Positions 1 through 10,408 of a DNA stretch of 64,000 nt are shown in pieces (positions within the stretch are counted from its first letter, which is position 1; each line of letters opens with the position of its first letter). The stretch is from Pseudoips prasinana. Lineage: Eukaryota; Arthropoda; Insecta; Lepidoptera; Nolidae. Below the pieces are notes generated by a model that worked only from the letters and a program-made list of their open reading frames with translations, was not told the origin of the DNA and did not search any database. Both the position numbers and the translations under genes were made by a program. Where the stretch lies: assembly GCA_951640165.1 (NCBI GenBank), contig OX621257.1, positions 16,813,201 through 16,877,200 on the forward strand, read 5' to 3'.

Positions 1-39
1 CAAAAAATACTAAAATACAAAATAAAATAAATATTTAAG

Positions 40-122
40 GGGGCTCCCATACAAAAAACTTTTTTATAAATAATGGTACGGAACTCTTCGTGCGCGAGTC
101 CGACTCGCACTTGCCGGTTTTT
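40..122 (+). repeat. Interspersed repeat 3' end, lepidopteran type
   Basis: The stretch runs from 'gggggctcccatac' through 'ggtacggaactcttcgtgcg' to 'cgactcgcacttgccggttt'. From memory, this tail is very common in lepidopteran genomes next to retrotransposon remnants. Only the end is present and no coding sequence is attached. The class is uncertain. Confidence 0.5.
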
Positions 123-868
123 AACTATTGATTTTGAATATAGCATCTTATGTAAATAATTGATTATTATTCAGCACTTGGGTAAGCATATAAATACTAG
201 TACTTATAAGAATTATAAAGTAGAAATTAAATTTAAGCAATATAAATAAATAGGGAGCGAAATTCATATAAATTAAGTGTGTAGATAAATTTTAAATAAA
301 ACATACTGAGATAGCGACCAAGTGGCATGAATACAAGACTTTTATTCTACCGGTCGCGACTGCGACGTATAATACCTGGGGGCACTCTTATGGGGTTAGA
401 ACCACGACTTAGGGTAGACCGTATAGGTAGGTGAACTGATCACCGTTCAGTGTTAAAGAAGCAACGTGGTCATCGTCGGAACCTATCTAATCTTAGATAA
501 CCTTCAGTTTTTACTAGCTAAGTGGAGAACTTATTGAAAGGCGAGTTGCTCGTTCATTACTAAAGGTCGAGCGTATAAGAAGTAAGCTTGTAAAGAAATG
601 TACTATATTCACCATTAAAATGAAAACTCCACCTTGCACACACGAAACACTACTACTCAACAAGACACCTGTTAGAATCATGGACCAAAAAATATTTTAT
701 ATACTCTATAATTCCGCATCTATTCCGCTTTTTATTGCTCCGGGGTACGTATAAGAATAGAACATTTATTTATTTAAGTAACTATGACTCATATTCATAG
801 GTTAGTAGGATTTACAGCTATATTAGTAAAATACATTATTTATTAATTATTTTATTTTATTTATTTAT
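123..868. other. No gene seen, AT-rich spacer
   Basis: This is AT-rich sequence with a moderately mixed segment around 300-560. I see no coding frame, hairpin or known repeat in it. Confidence 0.4.
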
Positions 869-1505
869 TTTGCACAACAATGTACAAAGGCGGACTTAAT
901 GCCAAAGGCATTCTCTGCCAGTCAACCTTATTACATGGTAGATGCACTATGAGCTTAAAAATATAGATGAGGTATCTACATATACAATTACATAAAATAC
1001 ACAATACCTATATTATAATATACTAATATATATCCATATATATTATACATATACATATAAATAATACAAATAAATAAAATAATACTAATGTGATGATTCT
1101 GCCAATAACTTTTGGGTTATATGCTCCCGAGTTTTCTTTTTGAAAGAATAACGATTTTTAGCCATTCTGATTTCTGGTGGAAGAGCATTCCAGGGGAGAA
1201 TGGATTGTATAAGAAAAGAAGAGTGGATGAAATCAGGGCGGTGTGAAGGACAGTGTAGGATACATTATTACACTGCGACAAGCCTTGAGAGACGGTACAG
1301 CAACGACTTATGTAGGCGCAGTCCAACCTACTTGCTCTCATGTTTAAGATACTGTTATAGCTGGTCCGCACCATGTGCATCAGATAACCCCATCTTTTAC
1401 GCATTGTAGCATAAAAACAATGTACATACATGTGGATTTGCAAGCGACGCACTACAGAAACGGGGCAGTCCCACTAGCAATCTTAACGCGTTATTATATT
1501 GAACG
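869..1505 (-). mobile_element. LINE 3' end with reverse transcriptase C-terminal remnant
   Basis: On the minus strand the part near 1450-1500 reads as a reverse transcriptase C-terminal motif (YNNALRLLVGLPRFCSAS). After a frameshift the sequence continues in the 1117-1452 frame as FYATMRKRWGYLMHMVRTSY. Related motifs occur at 24.6 kb and 31.5 kb. The 3' UTR, around 869-935, contains 'gcctttggcattaagtccgc' (reverse complement) followed by AATAAA-like repeats. A diverged copy of that UTR lies at 10011-10110. The copy is truncated at its 5' end and frameshifted, so it is dead. The family is a non-LTR retrotransposon; the clade was not resolved. Confidence 0.65.
1117..1500 (-). pseudogene. Non-LTR reverse transcriptase C-terminus, frameshifted
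   Basis: This is the coding part of the LINE end described at 869-1505. The MRKR and SILN...R...C motifs align by eye with the copies at 24606-24870 and 31498-31680. None of the catalytic reverse transcriptase motifs is included. The last part of the open frame reads through the 3' UTR and is not protein. It is a decayed fragment with no expected function. Confidence 0.55.
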
Positions 1506-1524
1506 CGTAGGGTGATGTAAGATA

Positions 1525-1852
1525 TCTATATACGTATAATAAAATCGTACAACACGAAAGTCAAAACTGTACATCGAATTTTTTTTTAAAAAGAGACTTG
1601 GGGCGTGATCTACGATCGATATCGAAGCTAAAAATATAGTTTTTAGAATTTTTGTCTGTTTATCTGTTTGTCTGTATGTATGTCCGGGCTAAACTCAAAA
1701 AGTACTGCATGGATTTACTTTAAATTTTGCATGAATATCACTAAGAGGTCGGGTCAACATATAGGCGACATATTATCACGTTATCACCTACGGGGGAGGA
1801 GCTGTGATAATTTATAAAATTTAATGCGGGTAAAACCGCGGGGCACAGCCAG
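1525..1852 (+). mobile_element. Non-autonomous Helitron, 328 bp
   Basis: The element begins TCTATATACGTATAATAAAA directly after an A. It ends with the hairpin 'gcgggtaaaaccgc', then 'ggggcacagccag', directly before a T. That fits the Helitron rule: 5' TC, a 3' hairpin near the end, CTRR-like end, and A/T insertion with no target duplication. The last four bases here are CCAG instead of CTAG. Sister copies are at 33469, 43178, 46629 and 47811/48582. It has no coding capacity and would need a Rep/helicase supplied elsewhere. Confidence 0.75.
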
Positions 1853-1977
1853 TTAGAAGCAACGTTTTATTTTGTATTATATCATGAGAGGATAAGACGG
1901 CATCAAAGTCGATGCGCGAGGCGATGCGACGTTGCCATTTTGTCTTAAATGCCCTCATGATTAGAAATGTAAAATGA

Positions 1978-2941
1978 TTCAAATCAAATCAAATCAAATC
2001 AAATCATTCTTTATTTGCCATGAATGTAGGTAACAAAATAAAGATGTTGCTGGCGTTAACAATTGGAATCCAATACATTCTACCATAACGGCATGCAAAA
2101 TTACATAAACATTGTATATAAATCAGTAAAATTAAATGTCAAATTCAATATGTCATCTTGATATAGTCAAAAAATATTACAATTGTGACAAGCAAAAGTG
2201 AAACATAAATTAAATGAATTACATTAAATTATAAATTAATACTTTCAGCAATAACTATGTTAACAATCAAAAGTCCTACAAAGAATTATCGCTAAGGAAA
2301 TCATTAACAGAATAGTAACACTTTTCCACCAGTAGTTGAGTCAATTTCTTTTTAAAAATGTGTGTTGTGCCATCTTTTAAATTTTGGGGTATTTTATTAT
2401 ATATAACGGGCCCCATTCGCAAAAGGCTCTTACCTAATAGGGCCGTCTTGTAATTACCCGTATATAATTTATTTTTATATTGAGACCTTATTAGTGCCGG
2501 TCTTGACGTATGATCAACCCTAGATATAAATAGACTTTGATTCATTTTAACAAACAATGCCACTTCGAGAATATAAATTGATGGCAGAGTCAGAATTTTT
2601 AGGGTTCTAAACCAAGGCGCACAGCTATCTGTTGATGAAATTCCAGTCATTGATCTTATGCAATATTTTTGGGCTCTGAATAATCTTTCTCTTTCACTGC
2701 AGTTTCCCCAAAATACTACCCCGTATCTTAGGACTGAGGCAACCAGACCATGATAAGCTGCGATAATCGAGTTAATATTAATTTTCTTTGATAAGTTATA
2801 CAACATATACGCTGACTTGCTTAGTTTTTGACAGACTTCTTTTGCATGTGGTTTCCATGTCAATTGATTGTCAATAAATATACCGAGAAATTTTGCAATA
2901 TTTGTCTTGTCTACATTTTGTCCATTATACTTAATTGATTA
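1978..2941 (-). mobile_element. 5'-truncated LINE with (TTTGA)n tail
   Basis: On the minus strand this contains a reverse transcriptase C-terminal half (2276-2941), an approximately 290-bp 3' UTR with AATAAAG, and a pentamer tail of TTTGA units at 1979-2007. Homology stops abruptly near 2941, as expected for 5' truncation during target-primed reverse transcription. The protein end (CYYSVNDFLSDNSL) matches the elements at 60.2 kb and 63.2 kb, so three members of one clade are in the window. The clade is CR1/Jockey-like by eye. Confidence 0.75.
2276..2941 (-). pseudogene. Non-LTR reverse transcriptase, C-terminal part
   Basis: The frame is open from the truncation point at about 2941 to the stop at 2276; the first methionine (about 2863) is internal. 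Near the N-terminal end it reads AKFLGIFIDNQLTWKPH, the conserved segment after the catalytic palm ('YLGI..D..L.W..H'). A 'GLVASVLRYGVVFWGN' segment follows, then the terminal CYYSV..FL motif. The YADD and other catalytic motifs are missing because of the truncation, so it cannot be active. There are no internal stops over roughly 220 codons, suggesting a fairly young copy. Confidence 0.7.
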
Positions 2942-3366
2942 ACACTATATAATAATACCATAAGTCATAAAAACCACTTTTTTGTTTAAATTTAGAAGTT
3001 GTAGACTGTTATCAACGAAAAGAACTTAAAATGTACTAAAATATTACTAAAATCAAATTGACTGAAAATTACCATTTTTGACAGTTAATGACCATTTTGA
3101 CCAATTTGACCGTAAATGACAGTCAGTCTAATTCAGTCACTTTAGTCATTTTCAACACTACTCGGCAGTCGGCACCATCAGAATTACCAGAGCTATAACA
3201 ATAAAATGTTCTAGCAAATGCTGCCATTTCAGACTTGCACGGACAACAAGTGCCTTTGTTTTTCTTTATATTTTAACTTTTGTTTTGATTGTTATTTTAT
3301 ATTTTTGTTGTCGGTGCAATGTTTTTGCTTTTCTTTCTTTTCTTTTCTTTCTTTCATTGTGAACGT
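2942..3366. other. No gene seen
   Basis: AT-rich sequence with loosely repeated 'ttgac' words near 3060-3150. The short open frame at 3218-3418 is low-complexity (Phe/Cys-rich) and overlaps a repeat tail, so it is not called. Confidence 0.3.
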
Positions 3367-3420
3367 CTTTTGGAGAGGCCTTTCTCCAGCAGTGAACGTC
3401 ATTTGGCTGACACGGTGATA
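3367..3420 (+). repeat. RTE-type LINE tail fragment
   Basis: Contains 'gagaggcctttctccagcag', the tail motif seen again at 4290, 7900, 11855, 21690 and 49325. Only the last ~50 bases are present. Confidence 0.5.
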
Positions 3421-3786
3421 GCAGAAGTCTCAATTGTTATTAGTTGCCCATCTGTTTAGTTTCTGAAATCTGTGGCGTTTCGTTATTAGCCATAAACGCA
3501 TTATTATGACTTGAGCTAGAGTGGATTGTTTTTATATTGATATATTTTGTAAGTAATTTTTGTGGTTTTCAGAGTGGAACAACTACTTCTACCTAAACTT
3601 ATTACGGTCGTAAGTTTTATTCTATGAGCCAGTTAGGGCTGCTGATTAAACTTTTATTACTAGAAGTGACGTAAGAATATTACATATACAATAGCATACA
3701 TGCGTGTATATTATATAGTTATCTTATATCCGCCGCTAGGCAAAAACCTCCCCGAAAAAGGGAAATATGCCAAATATCTTGACAAA

Positions 3787-4043
3787 TAATAATAATAATA
3801 TCCTGGAACATTATTAACACACGGCCATCTGATACCAAACTAAGCAGAGCTTGTACTATGGAAACCAGATAATTGATATACTACATCATTCTTTTGTAAA
3901 TACATACATATATAGATAGTTACACCCGGACTCAGGACAAACAGACATGTTCACGCACACAAATATCTGTCCTGGGTGGGAATCGAACCCCCGACCTCTG
4001 GCGTGAAAAGTAAGCATTTACCAACTACGCCAACAGGCCCGTC
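3787..4043 (-). mobile_element. tRNA-derived SINE (family A)
   Basis: On the minus strand it has a tRNA-like head with a pol III B box (GGTTCGATTCCCACCC type; here 'ggaatcgaaccc' on the plus strand) and a body containing 'aagcagagcttgtactatgg'. It ends in an AAT-repeat tail. It is transcribed, if at all, from the internal A/B boxes by RNA polymerase III and moved by LINE machinery. Other copies or fragments are at 10572, 20421, 23641, 29773 and 57702. Confidence 0.75.
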
Positions 4044-4335
4044 AAAAAGATGGGTTGGCGATCGCAGTATGACGGACATAGTTTAGAGAGAGATGCTGCT
4101 GGCTGTGGTTTCCTTATAATAGGGCCACCCCATACCATACACTGGGTGTCGTAAAAGGCTACTAAGTCCAGGTAGTCGGGCAGCAGCGGCTCCTGTATAC
4201 TAACTACCACCTAACTGCGGTCGCCAACTCGCATGCCAATCGCGGTGACTACGGCAAGTCCCTCCAAATGGAAACGTTAGAGAAACTTTTGGTGGAGGCC
4301 TTTATTCAGCAGTGGACTATATCGGGCGACTAGAA
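4044..4335 (+). repeat. RTE-tail repeat, 'gggcagcagcg' subfamily
   Basis: Contains 'agtcgggcagcagcggctcc', 'gcggtcgccaactcgcatgc' and the tail 'ggaggcctttattcagcag'. The closest sister is 21500-21740, which carries the same ordered blocks. A minus-strand piece ('gctgcccgttttcag') follows at 4345-4440. It is non-coding and probably the 3' end of an RTE-like LINE or a SINE sharing that end. Confidence 0.5.
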
Positions 4336-4440
4336 ATCATGAATACTGCTGCCCGTTTTCAGATATTCCATCACGAAGACCTGTACGGCCTCTAAGGTTT
4401 GAGATGGAGTGGTGATAGCCGACACTAAACAGCAGATATA

Positions 4441-4745
4441 TACCTAGCACTACAGAACCCAGAAGTAGACAATTTTAAAAGACTAGATGGCGTAGTCTTT
4501 ACGTCCTATTGATCTTCTTTCATAGGGGCGATGGCAAATGATGAGCGCCAACGCCCTGATACGACCAGGCTCTCCTGTTTCGCGCATACCTCATAGAAAA
4601 TGGCCAAGGGAATAGAACGACATGCCGAAATCACATGTTTTAGCAGCTGCTTGAGGATGACGTCTCACCCTCTCCAGGATGGGTTTGTGTACTCCCCGAT
4701 TTCAGGCTGTTATTGAAATTGTTCCTTCGTTTGTAGCCTGGTATT
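4441..4745. other. No gene seen
   Basis: Mixed-composition sequence between repeats. No open frame of note, hairpin or known repeat was recognised. Confidence 0.3.
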
Positions 4746-5085
4746 AAGAATAATAATGTCCTCCTAGCTGAATTTCGGCCTTGACGGCCAGTCCCAATGG
4801 AGATTAGCAATCTGCGAGGGACATATTATATGATATATGATTTTTTGACTTTTCTGTAAAAAGAAAAATTTCTCAGCATTAGCCCGAAGTCTGGGAGTTG
4901 GTGATACTTAAGGTCGTCGGTCCTGTACCTGACCTCTTTCCAGTCGTGTTGCTAGGTGTCCCATCGGATCATGTTTGCGCACACACTTATTAACTATAAT
5001 ATGTCCCGCGCAGATGGCTAATCTCTATTGAAACTGGCCGCCTCGGCTGAAAATCGGGTAGGAGAACATTATTAGGACTTCAGAC
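4746..5085. mobile_element. SINE family C, inverted composite
   Basis: Bases 4750-4832 are the minus-strand tail of SINE C ('gtcctcctagctgaatttcg'). They are followed at 4837-5080 by a plus-strand SINE C body and tail (from 'tttctgtaaaaag' through 'ggtgtcccatcggatcatg' to 'ggtaggagaacattattag'). The tRNA-like head is missing from both. The two tails form a diverged inverted repeat of about 80 bp. Intact copies for comparison are at 18242-18598 and 32036-32410. Confidence 0.65.
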
Positions 5086-6642
5086 TGAGAGAAGACATAA
5101 TGTACGAGTCCGGAATTCTAAAGTATACAATCTGTAATAAAATTTATGTAAATCTTGTTGATCTTTCACGAGTCAATTATCACTATTGTAGAAACCGTAA
5201 ATAATTACACACCCATTACGAAACCGGCTTACTTTTAGGGTAACAGGCCAGATACGCAAACAAAATTGCACAGAATACTATTGGATGAGTGTCTCCGAAC
5301 AATATTTTATTAACCCCCCCATCATCGGATAATAAGTGTTTAATAGACACCCATTTATCTCTCAAGATTGCCATCAAATAAAACCAGCAATAAACTAAAA
5401 ACGTACGATTTTAAACTCTATTTTCTAAGAAGTAGGGGTTATGATAATGATGGGAAGGTATCGATTTATTTTGTATGTCGATTTAAGAGTCATATTATTA
5501 TCATCATATCGCGTGCTATGATTCGGCAGAATCGATCAAAGCAGTCGGACCACCACAGAGCCGTCGCGTCGTTGTGTCTCATTAGAGTTTCTCAGAGGTT
5601 ATCGATAAAACGATTGGCCCGAAAAGTTTCTGGGTAAATAAAATGTTGATAAGCAAATTGCCACGATATTGATAATTGTTAAATTTCATAATTTATGACT
5701 TTATTTTTCTTACGCCCGTATCAGATGACGTAAATTCAAGCAATTTAGATTACGAACTTTTGATAATAGATATTGTGTTATTCAGTTTCATAATAATTAG
5801 TTGTTTTTTATATAAATTAATAATGCTTCAATCATGCTCCATAATAAGTAATTAAGATATCGTTATTTAATCGTGTAAATTATTGTGTTTACAATTTGAA
5901 AACTCGATAGTGCCAACCATGAAATACACAAAGATACAGCTGGTTGTTAAAATAACTAAATACATATAGAAATCTATCATGAACTAAAACCGAATCTCTT
6001 AAAAATAAAACTTATATCTCATCGATGTCGATATGTTGATGTTGCAACATCACTAACATCACTATGATACTAAAAAGCGTTCCCAAGAGGCACAATCAAC
6101 ACACATTGAATATTTCTTTGTACCGCCGAGTGATTTATTGATTGCGGCTCTGTCAACACGGGCTGGCATTTTACACCAAGCTGAATACTTCATTTGATCC
6201 GGATTTTTATCGATAATAAAACCCTGTGATTCACATCACTCGTTAAGTATATTTAGTATACAAATGATTTGATCATGTTCATCTATACGTACTTTCGAAT
6301 TTTATTCAAAGACTTTCTTTCTGTATTGTTATGAATTCGCGTTATAACAATTTATCATGCTGTTGTGAGGTCTAGAGGTTATTAATATGAGGAAACGTTA
6401 AATAAAATAATTAGTGACGATGATAAGGTTTGCTGATTAGAACGTTACAATAATATTGTTGTAGTACAGTCGGCTGCACGTCGATGGATACACTTTAACA
6501 GCGCCTCTATTACGTAGGTAGTAAGGTCAGATTTTGAAGTGCAAATGTTTCCATTGACTGTGCGGGGTAGAATGTAAAACCACTTTAATTAAATAACTAA
6601 TTTTAACCAACTTCAATAAATGTCATTAACTTGGCATTACGT
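5086..6642. other. No gene seen, AT-rich spacer
   Basis: About 1.5 kb with no recognised repeat. An 89-codon open frame at 5368-5637 has no recognisable motif and is not called. Short AT-rich runs dominate. Confidence 0.35.
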
Positions 6643-6705
6643 TAGCTGAAAGTAGTCCACAGCTGGACAAAGGCCTCCACCATGGATCTCCACAATTAAA
6701 TTGTG
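6643..6705 (-). repeat. RTE-type LINE tail fragment
   Basis: Contains 'ccacagctggacaaaggcct' followed by 'tggatctccacaa', the reverse complement of an RTE 3' end. A near copy is at 21238-21305. Confidence 0.5.
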
Positions 6706-6712
6706 TCTACCA

Positions 6713-7290
6713 TTTTTTTTATAAAATAGGATGGCAAACGAGCAATTGTGTGATCTGATGGTAAGTGATCACTGCCGCCCATGGACACTCGCAACACCAG
6801 AGGAGCCGCAAGTGCGTTGCCGGCCTTTTAGGAAAAGAATAGGCTTGCTTCTTGAAAGTTGCCATGTCATACCGGATCGGAAATACCTCCGCAGCTAATT
6901 GATTCCACAGAGCGGTAGTGCGCGGCAAAAAGTTTCTTGTGAAATTCACAGTGGTAGATGACCATTCATCCAGGTGATAAGGATGAAATTTCCACTTTTG
7001 GCGAGAGGGTCTGTGGCGGAATGTGGCGGCAGGTATAAGCTCGAACAATTCCTCTGAACACTCTCCGTGATAAATGCGGTAGAAGACACATAGAGACGCT
7101 ACGTCTCTCCGCAGGGTAAGGGGATCAAACCAAATAGCGGGATTACCGTCATCAACGACCATTCGAGCTGCACGACGTTGTATACGATCAAAAGGAAGAA
7201 GTTGATACTGTGGTGCCCCGGCTCAGAGGTGGCAGCAATATTTCATATGCGGCCGTACATTTGGGAGACGTGCCATAATTGCCACGTTTG
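6713..7290 (-). mobile_element. LINE 3' end with shared 'ggcggcggtgatcacttacc' type tail
   Basis: A minus-strand LINE fragment with a reverse transcriptase C-terminus and a 3' tail at 6720-6835. The tail ('catggacactcgcaacacca' on the plus strand) is almost the same as the ends of three non-coding repeats at 41528, 56051 and 62376, so this is the likely LINE partner of those SINE-like repeats. The 5' end is truncated near 7290, where another repeat begins. Confidence 0.7.
6719..7288 (-). pseudogene. Non-LTR reverse transcriptase C-terminus with stop
   Basis: The minus frame reads VRPHMKYCCHL, then a TGA stop at 7223-7225, then AGAPQYQLLPFDRIQRRAARM. It continues through LRRDVASLCVFYRIYHGE and FTRNFLPRTTALWNQL. 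These are the conserved C-terminal motifs of a LINE family widespread in Lepidoptera, where the stop position is normally Trp (inferred from family memory). The first ATG of the open part (7162) is internal, not a start. The last ~40 codons before 6719 run into the 3' tail repeat. It lacks all catalytic residues and is not functional. Confidence 0.7.
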
Positions 7291-7562
7291 CCAGATGGGT
7301 GTTCAATTGTCATACTATACAGAGAGACGCTGCTGTCCGTTCTCTGGTAGGTACACTCTCAAGATGGCTTCTACTACTAGAGGGAATACCTACCTACCAT
7401 TGGTATCAGAACGCTCGACGTGATCATCCTCTTCCAGCTGATTTATAAAACATATTTCAAGAACTTATTGATAATCTGCTGGCTGTGTTGTGATGGCGAC
7501 GAAATATCACCACCCTATCTCATCCCATAGTCCCGTCCCGTCATCCCGGGACGGGACTATGG
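7291..7562. repeat. RTE-tail repeat pieces ending in a GC-rich hairpin
   Basis: Bases 7310-7360 hold a minus-strand 'cgctgctgtccgttctctgg' block. Bases 7484-7530 hold the plus-strand block 'gtgatggcgacgaaatatca' and 'catctcatccca'. The last block runs into a perfect hairpin at 7525-7562 described separately. Sister blocks are at 16405, 49115, 55375, 59690 and 61140. Confidence 0.45.
7525..7562. repeat. Perfect 16-bp GC-rich hairpin
   Basis: The arm CCATAGTCCCGTCCCG at 7525-7540 is the exact reverse complement of 7547-7562, with a six-base loop TCATCC. It sits at the 3' side of an RTE-tail repeat whose other copies continue differently, so the second arm may be a local inverted duplication. 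Confidence 0.85.
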
Positions 7563-7854
7563 CATGAATGTTCATCAGGTCGAACGTTCCGTGACCAAGT
7601 CGGAAAAGCGTAGGCATTCGCCCTGCTTTATCAAAATATAGGCTCTGGTGGCGGGATCAAATGGAAGTACGTTAGTGGTCCTAAGATAATTAAAATGAGA
7701 AATATTCGTATTCATATAATATTTTTTTATGTCAAATGTTGCATTTATAAGATAAATACCCTAGAAGTCAGTACATAAAAGTGCGTTAGAAAATGTTTTA
7801 TTTATTCATTTTATTTTACCACATACAACTTTTATCACAATTAATCGTATTAAC

Positions 7855-7955
7855 CATCCAAATGCGATCGCCAACCCAAGCGTGGCGATTATGGCATATA
7901 CCATTCTTTGGGGAGACTTTTGTCCAGCAGTGCACGTAATTTGGCTTAAATGATG
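7855..7955 (+). repeat. RTE-tail repeat fragment
   Basis: Contains 'aatgcgatcgccaacccaag', 'cgtggcgattatggcatata' and 'gacttttgtccagcagtgca', the last ~100 bp of the family seen complete at 49115-49378. Confidence 0.55.
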
Positions 7956-8139
7956 AAACATTTATCATTGCCTATTATAATAGGTAGAATTTTCTAGTTA
8001 TAAACTTAGCAATAAGAAACTTACTATTGACAGTCACAACCAGCCAGATATCACACACAACCAGATGTTACGCAATAATGTGTAGTGACATCAGTGACAT
8101 TACATTAAGCAGGGTACATGTCAGAGACATTTTTTTATT

Positions 8140-8305
8140 GAAGTTATACTTCTTTTGGCGCGATGGAGAAAAATGATGAGAGTGAATTTTTACGATGCGC
8201 GCGCATCATTCTAGGTGGTATGAAAATTGATAACTATGTTCAAGTTGTATATTAAGAAGTATAACTTCTAACGCGTGTACATAAGTACACACAAGTTTTT
8301 TTTTT
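8140..8305 (+). mobile_element. Palindrome-module MITE-like element, copy A
   Basis: Perfect 15-bp inverted repeats, GAAGTTATACTTCTT at 8140-8154 and its complement at 8254-8268, enclose a core with 'tttttacgatgcgcgcgcat'. Outside the right repeat is a constant 3' extension with a small hairpin (gtgtacataagtacac), then 'acaag' and a T-run. This copy has one shortened core module. Sister copies are at 12460-12727 and, inverted, 36773-37037. There is no coding capacity. It could be a MITE or another non-autonomous element; the class is unknown to me. Confidence 0.7.
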
Positions 8306-8969
8306 CAATATTTTTTTACTTTATTTTGGCAACAAACAGTAATACATTTACAATACTTATAAATATATGGCTTTTTACAATAAACCTACGGTGCCGAACA
8401 AAAAATTCAGTAATGATACAAAGTTTTACTCTTAATTTGGAAGGACGCGTATGAGAAGACTAGTTTAATAAAAAAAAAAGAAATGATAAACACAGAAAGG
8501 ATACATAAATTATATATAAGATGGCAAGTAATATTAAATCTACGTTTTAATTCGAATTTAAGACTATTGAGCGAATTATCGAAATGATCTATGTCTGTTA
8601 AGTCTCTGTTATAGTTCTTATTTAAAGGTACACCAACAGTTTCTGTATATAAGATATCAAATAACGATTGGTACCAAGTTATGGTCTTATACAGTTGCCA
8701 ATAACAGGTGAACCAACACTCACAAATAGAAATGATAACCGAAGCTAAAAACAAAGTGTAGGTAATAAAATTAAAGTGATAATAAACTGCGTAAACAAAT
8801 AGCTATTGAACTTAACTAAACCAAATGATCAAATAGTAATTAAACCAAGTTATACTTATAATTAAAACAAACAAAAATATTTATAAAAGACAAACAAAAA
8901 TAAAAAAGACATCAATTAACACAAAATGTAGTACCTATATGAGATATACCTATGTATTAACATAATAGA
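8306..8969. other. No gene supported, AT-rich
   Basis: Very AT-rich sequence. A 115-codon minus-strand open frame (8407-8754) has one hydrophobic segment but no motif I recognise and no supporting context, so it is not called as a gene. Confidence 0.3.
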
Positions 8970-9295
8970 TTAGTTAAGATGGTACGAATCGACTCGTGAG
9001 ATACAGAAAGTTCGGCGGCTATCTCTCTCAGAGTTGAATGAGGATTTTCAGTCACTATTTCCTTCACTTTTGCGATGTTAACTTCAGTTGCAGACGTTGA
9101 TGGCCTGCCAGAGCGAGGCAAATCTTTCATCACATCTCGACCGCTTTTGAACGCTTTGAACCACTCATAAGCACGAGTTTTTGATAAAGTCGATTCACCG
9201 TAAGCCTTCTGTAACATTTTCAGTGACTCCGAAAACGAAATTCCATTAGCGATGCGAAATTTAAGACAAACTCTTTGTTCGATATTTTTGTTCAT
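8957..9295 (-). pseudogene. mariner transposase N-terminal fragment
   Basis: Reading from the likely start MNKNIEQRV at 9295, this encodes the DNA-binding half of a mariner transposase. It has a first helix-turn-helix region with YGESTLSKTRAYEWFKAFKSG (residues about 32-52), the linker 'PRSGRPST', and a second helix-turn-helix ending LREIAAELSVSHESIRTILTN. The sequence then leaves the family and stops at 8957. The catalytic DDD domain is missing. The 26 residues upstream of the chosen start are hydrophobic and probably untranslated leader. A stand-alone DNA-binding fragment could in principle bind related termini, but nothing here shows expression. Confidence 0.7.
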
Positions 9296-9410
9296 TATGA
9301 AATTCGTAATACACATTATATATGATATTACTAAAACCAGCACTGTATTTAATATAAATAACAGATGCAACTCAAACTCCGCGCCAAAATAGAAAACAGT
9401 TGTGCCAATC
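8970..9410 (-). mobile_element. mariner, 5' half only
   Basis: A minus-strand mariner fragment: a plausible terminal sequence near 9380-9408 ('ttagattggcacaactg' on the minus strand), a short leader, then the transposase N-terminus. Homology ends at about 8970. The 3' two-thirds and the other terminus are absent. A second copy of the same family at 47150 retains the middle instead. Confidence 0.65.
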
Positions 9411-10010
9411 TAACAACAACAAAAAAAAACAAATATTTAAATTTGGAACCATAAACAAATCATCCATTCCCGATACTTTTTTGACTGAATGTATATGGAT
9501 TACAAAAAGAATAATAGCTAATTTACAAAAAACGTGCTGATGGCTATCTGAGATTATTATGATAGTTTTAATGTATAGGTAGTATGGACAAGAACTGCAT
9601 GAAATTATGGCAATCACCTTTACAGTAACTGTTACAAAACCTGCTTATTTGTCAAAGTATAGTCTTATTACTTTTGTCCAGTGACCTTTATTGAAATAAA
9701 CAAAAGAGTTTGTAGTGCTAAGCTTCCGAAAATAATCTTTAAAAACACAACTACTGAATCCCGAAAACATTTTTGTTAAGCTGTCCCTCACAACCTATGA
9801 TGTTATAGGTACACCTATAAAATTCAATTTCATTGTTACAAATTTATAAAATAATAATCTAAAAAGAAAGTGCTATAGTAGAAACAAAGTCATAAATAAA
9901 TAAACTGCCCTCCAACTTCAAAACATTTTCTATAAAACAATTGACTAAAAATAACAGGCACCTACAGGCTGCAAACTTTATACACGTACCGTCTTAAATA
10001 AAAACACGTA
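9411..10010. other. No gene seen, AT-rich spacer
   Basis: AT-rich, low information content. No repeat or coding motif was recognised. Confidence 0.35.
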
Positions 10011-10110
10011 GTTTTTTTTTATTTTTTTTATTTAAAACTTTAGCACAACGATGTACAAGGCGGACTTAATGCCAGAGGCATTCTCTACCAGTCAACCTTA
10101 GGGTGATGCA
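10011..10110 (-). repeat. LINE 3' UTR fragment
   Basis: Contains 'acaaggcggacttaatgcca', nearly the same as 885-905. It is the reverse complement of the UTR of the LINE at 869-1505, with AT-rich tail at 10011-10025. No coding part is attached. Confidence 0.6.
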
Positions 10111-10255
10111 GAGAAAATCTTGTAATGCACTATACATTGTTACGTGTGAAGGTGAAAAATCCTATACTAATTAATATACAAGATGTGTACTTACATAGAA
10201 TACAGAAATACTTATTACATAAACTAATATATATTTATAAATAAATATAAGTATA

Positions 10256-10361
<106 letters not shown>

Positions 10362-10367
10362 AATTTA

Positions 10368-10408
10368 CTATCTAAGTAATAAATTCACGTAATTTATTAC
10401 TTAGATAG
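10368..10408. repeat. Perfect 18-bp hairpin
   Basis: CTATCTAAGTAATAAATT at 10368-10385 is the exact reverse complement of 10391-10408, with loop CACGT. It lies directly downstream of the long (AT)n tract. Confidence 0.9.

Noticed and set aside
1979..2007. Pentamer repeat considered as a CRISPR-like or telomeric array
   Set aside because: The units are 5 bp with no spacers, and they are the 3' tail of the adjacent LINE.
3218..3418. 66-codon Phe/Cys-rich open frame
   Set aside because: Low-complexity T-rich sequence running into an RTE tail repeat.
5368..5637. 89-codon plus-strand open frame
   Set aside because: No recognisable domain and no supporting context.
8407..8754. 115-codon minus-strand open frame with a hydrophobic C-terminal segment
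   Set aside because: Very AT-rich sequence, no motif, no promoter or splice context, and no second copy; chance is the simplest explanation.
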